Source of the DNA: an uncultured Oscillospiraceae bacterium | GTDB lineage: Bacteria > Bacillota > Clostridia > Oscillospirales > Oscillospiraceae | Direction: 5' to 3' | NCBI GenBank assembly: GCA_948616425.1 | Contig: CAPGBJ010000041.1 | Span: 70,913-134,912 of the forward strand | Length of the DNA: 64,000 nucleotides | Part shown: in pieces, positions 59,556 to 64,000 of the stretch | Position numbering within the stretch: the stretch's first letter is position 1 | Layout: each line of letters opens with the position of its first letter | Translations under genes and position numbers: made by a program | The notes under the pieces: generated by a model | Seen by the model: the letters and a program-made list of their open reading frames with translations, nothing else | Told to the model about the DNA's origin: nothing | The model's database searches: none

Positions 59556-59933
59556 ATGGAAACTACAATCCGTCGTTTGCCGGATGCGGAATTAGAGGTC
59601 ATGCAGGCCATCTGGGCCTGTGAGCCGCCAGTGTCCAGGACAGATATCAACGAAATCCTGAAAGATACCCATCCGATGGCGCTGACCACCCTGCTGACCG
59701 TGCTCACACGCCTGTCAGAAAAGGGGTTTGTTCAAATTCAAAAGGAAGGCCGCAGCGCACGATATACCCCGTTGGTTGCAAGGCAGGACTACCTTGCGCA
59801 GCAGAGCCGACGCTTTGTGCAGACGGTCTGTGGTGGAAGTCTGCCCGCCTTTGCCGCAGCCCTGTGCGACAGTGGGCTTACGAAAGAGGAACTGGCCCTG
59901 CTGCGGGAACTTCTGGAGAGGGGGGCATTATGA
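59556..59933 (+). CDS. BlaI/MecI/CopY-family repressor
   Basis: A 125-residue winged-helix repressor, normally cleaved by the partner M56 peptidase upon signal. LPDAELEVMQAIWACEPPVS, then TTLLTVLTRLSEKGFVQIQK and RSARYTPLV are typical. Controls its own operon through the operators just upstream. Overlaps the peptidase gene by ATGA. Confidence 0.9.
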   Translation: METTIRRLPDAELEVMQAIWACEPPVSRTDINEILKDTHPMALTTLLTVLTRLSEKGFVQIQKEGRSARYTPLVARQDYLAQQSRRFVQTVCGGSLPAFAAALCDSGLTKEELALLRELLERGAL

Positions 59934-61501
59934 CTACGAAAGTTTTTATGAAGGGACTCTTTGCCCTGATTTTCAGTGTAGTGTTCGCCCTGGTGGTATT
60001 TGACAGAGATTCCGACAGCAATATGGACAGCAACCGACAGAGATATTTGCCCTATATTTCTGGCCTGTTACTCCCAGTGTGTATGCTGACGATTCTGAGT
60101 ATGGGGCTTATTTTCACAGGCAGAGAAGAGGCCATACAGATCATGCTCGCTTTTTGCTTTGGAGTATTTCTCCATATCTGCCTGTACTATCTTCTGCTGA
60201 TGCCTGCCCTGCCTTTTTTGCGGCGACACATCAGCGCACGGGCCTGTGCTGTACTGTGGATGCTCCCCAATTATCTCTATTTGACCCAGATGAGCTATAT
60301 GCAGTTGTCTGAACCTCGCTGGGTGATAGAGGCCCCTCTCATCTCCGTGCAGATGTTGCTGGCTGTGTGGTTGATTGGTTTTTTGGCCGTTCTGGGCTGG
60401 AAAGTCGTCTCCCATCTGACCTTTCGCACACGTATCCTGCGGGGGGCCTCCCCAATTGTGGATTCGACAGTTCTGGTAATATGGCATCAGGAGATAGAAG
60501 CTGCCCGGTTCCGCAAGCCGAAGTTCAAGCTTGTGGCTTCACCCAATATACAAACGCCCCTGTCTGTGGGTTTGTTTCAACGGTCGATCCGGGTGGTACT
60601 GCCGGAGCGGGAGTACACCCCTGAGGAACTGTCGCTCATCTTCCGCCATGAGCTAATCCATATTGGCCGGGAGGATTCCTGGAATAAATTTTTTCTGGTA
60701 TTTTGCTCCGCTATGTGTTGGTTCAATCCCCTCATGTGGATGGCTATGAGAAAAAGCTCTGAGGATCTGGAACTGAGCTGTGATGAAACGGTCCTACTGG
60801 ATGCTGATGTTGATACCAGATGTCAATATGCTGATTTACTCTTAAGGACTGCCGGGGATGAGCAGGGCTTTACCACCTGCCTGTCCGCCTCCGCCAATGC
60901 CCTGCGCTATCGGCTGAAAAGTGTGGTTGCCCCCAAGAAGAAACCCTCTGGTGCGCTGGTGGTCGGGCTTGTGTTCTTCCTGCTCTGTATGAGTTGTGGC
61001 TATGTCGCCCTTGCCTACGGGGAGAGTACGGGGGCTGATGTGATTTACAAGTCCCGGCCCCCGGAGCAGTATGTTCTGAGCAGCATAAATGTGGGCGCTT
61101 TCGTCTGTACCGATGAAACAGCTCTGCACCGCTATTTATCTGACGTGCGTATGGAACATATTTCGGGGAACTACTCTTTTGACCAGGGGGGAAGGTTCCT
61201 GTCCCTGCTATTTGACACCCCGGATGGTGCTCTGGCCGTCAAACTGTCAGACAGCTTTATCAAGCTGGTTCCCCTATACGGCAGCAGGGTAAACGCGGAA
61301 TACTTCTATCTGCCGGATGGTACAGACTGGGAGGCGTTGCGTGAGTATATCGTTGAGTGTCCTGCACTGAATGTCCATATCACTGAAACAGACGATGGAT
61401 TTGGCCAGAATTTCACCGCATCCCTGTCGTATGTCAGTCTAACAGACTGGCTCCCACCCTGCGGATATTGCCCCTCCGGAACAGATTTTGCCCCTGGTTG
61501 A
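59930..61501 (+). CDS. BlaR1/MecR1-type M56 membrane metallopeptidase
   Basis: A 523-residue sensor-protease. About four N-terminal membrane helices, then zinc motif RHELIHIGRED (HExxH near residue 240), EDLELSCDETVLL for the third ligand, another helix (GALVVGLVFFLLCMSCGYVA near residue 345) and an extracytoplasmic C-terminal domain of about 150 residues without beta-lactam-binding motifs. So the signal is probably not a beta-lactam. ATG 59930 overlaps the repressor stop. The frame drawn from 59864 is antisense-free but overlaps blaI. Confidence 0.85.
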   Translation: MTTKVFMKGLFALIFSVVFALVVFDRDSDSNMDSNRQRYLPYISGLLLPVCMLTILSMGLIFTGREEAIQIMLAFCFGVFLHICLYYLLLMPALPFLRRHISARACAVLWMLPNYLYLTQMSYMQLSEPRWVIEAPLISVQMLLAVWLIGFLAVLGWKVVSHLTFRTRILRGASPIVDSTVLVIWHQEIEAARFRKPKFKLVASPNIQTPLSVGLFQRSIRVVLPEREYTPEELSLIFRHELIHIGREDSWNKFFLVFCSAMCWFNPLMWMAMRKSSEDLELSCDETVLLDADVDTRCQYADLLLRTAGDEQGFTTCLSASANALRYRLKSVVAPKKKPSGALVVGLVFFLLCMSCGYVALAYGESTGADVIYKSRPPEQYVLSSINVGAFVCTDETALHRYLSDVRMEHISGNYSFDQGGRFLSLLFDTPDGALAVKLSDSFIKLVPLYGSRVNAEYFYLPDGTDWEALREYIVECPALNVHITETDDGFGQNFTASLSYVSLTDWLPPCGYCPSGTDFAPG

Positions 61502-61634
61502 TGGCTCCGGTATGTTCTGGGGGATGATGGCCTTCCAGCCCACCTTCAGCACCAAAACTTGCCCCCTCAAATGGAGGAAAATCCATATAAAATCCCCAAA
61601 TTCAGGGAAAACTGAATCTGGGGTGATGAGAATC

Positions 61635-62528
61635 ATGGTTTTTTTCCGCAGTACAAATGGGGCGGGACCCTATTTTGAAGGGTGGTATTTAAAGCACCAG
61701 AGTCCACAGGGAAAGACGCTCGCGCTGATACCCGCCTTTCATATCGACGACAAAGGGGGCCGCACTGCGTCGCTCCAAGTCATTTCCAATGATGAAGTGT
61801 GGTGGCTGGAATGCCGGGATGTGCAGTTTCAATATTCCCGGCAGCCGTTTCGGGTGCAAGTTGGGCAGTCCAGTTTCAGCAGTCAGGGGAGTGTCCTCCA
61901 TATTGAACAGGACGGCCTCTCCCTTCACGGCAAGTTGCACTATGGCCCGTTTACCGTTCTCCGGTCTGACATCATGGGACCATTTCGATTTTTCGCGGGA
62001 ATGCAGTGTTCCCATGGGGTCATCAGTATGGGGCACTCCCTGGAGGGAACGCTGGAGTTGAACGGTGAAAATTTAGATTTTTCCAACGGGATCGGGTATA
62101 TTGAGACAGACCGCGGGCGCTCCTTTCCCCGCACATACCTGTGGACCCAGTGCATTTGGGACGGGCCGGAAGGCGGCAGCCTGATGCTTGCGGCCGCAAC
62201 CGTGCCTCTCCCCGTGGGGGGATTCACCGGCTGTATCTGCTCCGTCTTTTTTCGTGGTCAGGAGTACCGCCTGGCGACCTATCGGGGCGCGAAAATCGAG
62301 GAGTGGTCCTCCTCTGGCGCAATCATCCGCCAGGGGGGATATCGTCTGGAGGCAGAGCTGCTGAACGAACGGAGACAGGCCCTCCGGGCGCCGGTGGAGG
62401 GCCGCATGGAACGGACAATCCATGAGAGCCTTTGCGCGGAAGTGCGTTACCGCTTCTGGCACAGAGGGGATCTCCTATTTCAGCACACAGACCGGTATGC
62501 CAGCTTCGAGTACGCTTTTACGAATTGA
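61635..62528 (+). CDS. Tocopherol-cyclase-family (lipocalin-like) protein
   Basis: A 297-residue protein whose opening GAGPYFEGWYLKHQSPQGKT and FRFFAGMQCSHGVISMGHSL match the tocopherol cyclase-like family, beta-barrel proteins widespread in Firmicutes with no known reaction there. GYIETDRGRSFPRTYLWTQC is another conserved part. No signal peptide. ATG 61635 is 10 bases after GGGGTGA; ATG 61626 is nearly on it. It follows the M56 gene by about 130 bases and may share its regulation. Confidence 0.8.
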   Translation: MVFFRSTNGAGPYFEGWYLKHQSPQGKTLALIPAFHIDDKGGRTASLQVISNDEVWWLECRDVQFQYSRQPFRVQVGQSSFSSQGSVLHIEQDGLSLHGKLHYGPFTVLRSDIMGPFRFFAGMQCSHGVISMGHSLEGTLELNGENLDFSNGIGYIETDRGRSFPRTYLWTQCIWDGPEGGSLMLAAATVPLPVGGFTGCICSVFFRGQEYRLATYRGAKIEEWSSSGAIIRQGGYRLEAELLNERRQALRAPVEGRMERTIHESLCAEVRYRFWHRGDLLFQHTDRYASFEYAFTN

Positions 62529-62692
62529 GCGGCGACGGTTCAAACGAAGGACTTACAATGCATCTCCACTTCTGACAGGTTGTCACGGAGATCACTGACA
62601 AGGCAGCACGAACTATTTTGATGTCATCTGTGCCGAGGCGCGCTGATGTTGAGAAAGACGAAACAAGTCATAGACAGTAGGAGGCGGTGAAG

Positions 62693-63292
62693 ATGGAATG
62701 GCCGGATGGAAAAGCCCGCTGCTGCTGGGCCAATCCCAACAATCCTCGGTACGTTCGGTATCACGACTGCGAGTGGGGTGTACCGGTTCATGAGGACGGA
62801 AAGCTCTTTGAAATGCTGATTTTAGAGAATTTTCAGGCGGGTTTGTCCTGGGAGTGTGTTCTAAACAAGTGGGACGCGTTCCGACAGGCGTTTGACGGCT
62901 TTGATTTGGAGACTGTATGCGCCTACGATGATAAAAAGTTGACCGCCCTGCAACATGATTCCGCCATCATCCGTAATCGTTTGAAGATTCAAGCGGTAGT
63001 CAATAATGCCAAGGTCTTTCGGAGTATCCAACGGGAATATGGGAGTTTTTCAGACTACCTCTGGCACTGGACCGGCGGCAAAGTGATCTATGAGACGGGG
63101 AAGGCACATTCGCAGCTGTCTGACGCTGTGTCAAAGGACTTGAAAAAGCGGGGCATGAAATTTGTGGGGACCACCATCGTCTATGCCTATTTGCAGGCGG
63201 TGGGAGTGATTTATGCCCATGATAAGGGCTGTTTCTTGGAATATGGAGGGGAAACAGTTGAATTGACAGGGAAAGAAAGGTTGGAGTGCTGA
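62693..63292 (+). CDS. tag: DNA-3-methyladenine glycosylase I
   Basis: Removes 3-methyladenine from alkylated DNA in base excision repair. The 199-residue protein shows RCCWANPNNPRYVRYHDCEW, GVPVHEDGKLFEMLILENFQ and AGLSWECVLNKWDAFRQAF, with zinc-binding Cys/His at both ends (CCW and the terminal HDKGCF region). Length is normal. ATG 62693 is 8 bases after TAGGAGG; GTG 62687 adds two residues. Confidence 0.95.
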   Translation: MEWPDGKARCCWANPNNPRYVRYHDCEWGVPVHEDGKLFEMLILENFQAGLSWECVLNKWDAFRQAFDGFDLETVCAYDDKKLTALQHDSAIIRNRLKIQAVVNNAKVFRSIQREYGSFSDYLWHWTGGKVIYETGKAHSQLSDAVSKDLKKRGMKFVGTTIVYAYLQAVGVIYAHDKGCFLEYGGETVELTGKERLEC

Positions 63293-63303
63293 GGAAATAT
63301 TGT

Positions 63304-63344
63304 GAAGCGCACGCAGCAGTTTTCAAAATTGCTGCGCGCGCTTC
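63304..63344. terminator. Bidirectional terminator between tag and the ComFB gene
   Basis: GAAGCGC-A-CGCAGCA on the left pairs with TGCTGCG-C-GCGCTTC on the right around one mismatch, and TTTT/AAAA close the inner stem. It lies between convergent genes, 11 bases after tag. Confidence 0.7.
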
Positions 63345-63414
63345 ATACGTTATCAGGGCTTGACAGGGGAGCGTTTAGACCGGACAAGGGAGCGTCAAGT
63401 CTGTATGGCACGGA

Positions 63415-63950
63415 TTATTTGGTTCGATTGTGGTGAGGATGGTCCATGACTGTTTTACAAGCCCGTGTGAGTTGGGCAAAGATGGTGGAGTTAAACCGAC
63501 CCTCGTACACGGTCAGCATAGGGATTACATCTCGTTTGGCAAGAACTACATATTTGGGAACCAAATTGGATAGGGTAAGGGCCATGACATCTGCCTCGCA
63601 GTGCTTGCAGGGACAAAGCCCAAACATTTTGATATAGCGGGGGGCCTTCTCTTCCACCAGGGTCTGCATGATATTAATATAGGAGACCTCTTCCTCTGGC
63701 GGCGCTTTTTGTGGGGGCTCCGGTGCGGGTTCGGGCTCTGACGGAGCCATGGAGGCCAGCATCTTTTCAATGTCGTCCTGGCTCATCTTGCCGGCAGGGG
63801 CGGCCTGGGGAGGGGGCTCCGGCGCAGGTTCGGGCTCTGGCGGAGCCATGGAGGCCAGCATTTTTTCAATGTCGTCCTGGCTCATCTTGCCGGCAGGGGC
63901 GGCTTGGGGAGGGGGTTCCGGTGCGGGTTCAGGCTCTTGCGGGGCCATGG
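63415..63950 (-). CDS. ComFB-domain protein with tandem FliM/FliY-like repeats, 5' truncated
   Basis: The C-terminal 90 residues are a ComFB domain: SYINIMQTLVEEKAPRYIKM, FGLCPCKHCEADVMALTLSN (Cys cluster) and LVPKYVVLAKRDVIP are typical. ComFB proteins were named from a competence operon; some bind cyclic dinucleotides. N-terminal to it are Pro/Glu/Ala-rich repeats of 33 residues, each with KMSQDDIEKMLASMAP. The SQDDIEKMLA string resembles the FliM N-terminal CheY-P-binding motif (SQSQIDALLN) and the FliY linker (SQEEIERMMAG) in this window. The gene is cut at 63950 by adapter sequence; the apparent N-terminus MTGVQTCALPIS is not genomic. Confidence 0.82.
63743..63950 (-). repeat. Tandem 99-bp repeats in the ComFB gene
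   Basis: Units start at 63743, 63842 and 63941 (period 99 bases, 33 codons), more than 90% alike by eye; the third is cut off by the adapter. The real number of copies is unknown. Confidence 0.9.
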
Positions 63951-64000
63951 AGATCGGAAGAGCACACGTCTGAACTCCAGTCACGTAACCGAATCTCGTA
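63951..64000. other. Illumina adapter contamination
   Basis: Starts AGATCGGAAGAGCACACGTC and continues TGAACTCCAGTCAC (63951-63984), the TruSeq read adapter; 63985-63992 GTAACCGA fits an 8-base index and 63993-64000 ATCTCGTA the start of the flow-cell part. Not genome. Confidence 0.98.

Noticed and set aside
61440..61634. Frameshift fusing the M56 peptidase to the tocopherol-cyclase-family gene
   Set aside because: The sequence between them has no family resemblance in either frame, and the second gene has its own start and ribosome site.

Overview
The window is a contig of roughly 55-58% GC from a motile Gram-positive, low-complexity-envelope bacterium, most likely a gut-type Clostridia (Oscillospirales-like). 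The evidence is a Bacillus/Clostridia-type flagellar locus (flgM-flgN-flgK-flgL-yviE-fliW-csrA; flgB through sigD in one block; FliY, CheC, CheD and CheV), SLH-anchored surface protein, AGGAGG ribosome sites and sigma-A promoters. The taxonomic placement is inference. The last 50 bases are Illumina adapter, not genome.

Layout. 1-8416: housekeeping genes (5'-truncated uvrA, a small membrane export-family gene, recD2, a HAD phosphatase, cdd, a DUF378 membrane protein, a PilZ protein). 8828-15219: late flagellar operon flgM/flgN/flgK/flgL, then yviE/fliW/csrA. 15439-42770: a continuous run of about 36 same-strand genes for the basal body, export apparatus, rod, hook, stator, C-ring, sigma-28 and part of chemotaxis (cheY, cheC, cheD, cheV), ending with an EAL-like/HDOD protein. 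cheA, cheW, cheB, cheR, flhF, flhG, fliL, fliD and flagellin are not in the window. 43098-45896: a secreted cysteine-peptidase-like/leucine-rich-repeat/SLH protein. 45897-47093: a gene-poor stretch with a decayed XRE regulator, a strong promoter driving an unidentified structured RNA, and a tRNA-Ala(CGC). 47094-55687, minus strand: a tightly packed seven-gene operon (TIM-barrel protein, VTC domain, DUF4956, CotH kinase, large secreted protein, HEAT protein, family 2 glycosyltransferase) that looks like an exopolysaccharide synthesis or modification system. 55765-59268: two serine recombinases, a RusA-like gene, gene remnants and large perfect palindromes. 59487-63292: BlaI/BlaR-type regulator pair, a tocopherol-cyclase-family protein and tag. 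63415-63950: a truncated ComFB-domain protein with tandem 33-residue repeats.

The most interesting structure is at 55765-55896. Two perfect 21-bp inverted repeats flank a 90-bp segment carrying a good sigma-A promoter, next to a small serine recombinase and directly upstream of the polysaccharide operon. In the orientation given the promoter points away from the operon; inversion would point it into the operon. This is a candidate phase-variation switch for a surface polysaccharide, so the cell could toggle between motile and matrix-producing states in the same locus that holds the motility genes.

Second points of interest: a ComFB protein whose N-terminal repeats copy the SQxxIxxML-type motif seen in the FliM N-terminus and in the FliY linker here; a fliM gene split into two ATGA-overlapping frames; and paired CAGGAGG-loop hairpins in the flagellar operon, compatible with CsrA binding.
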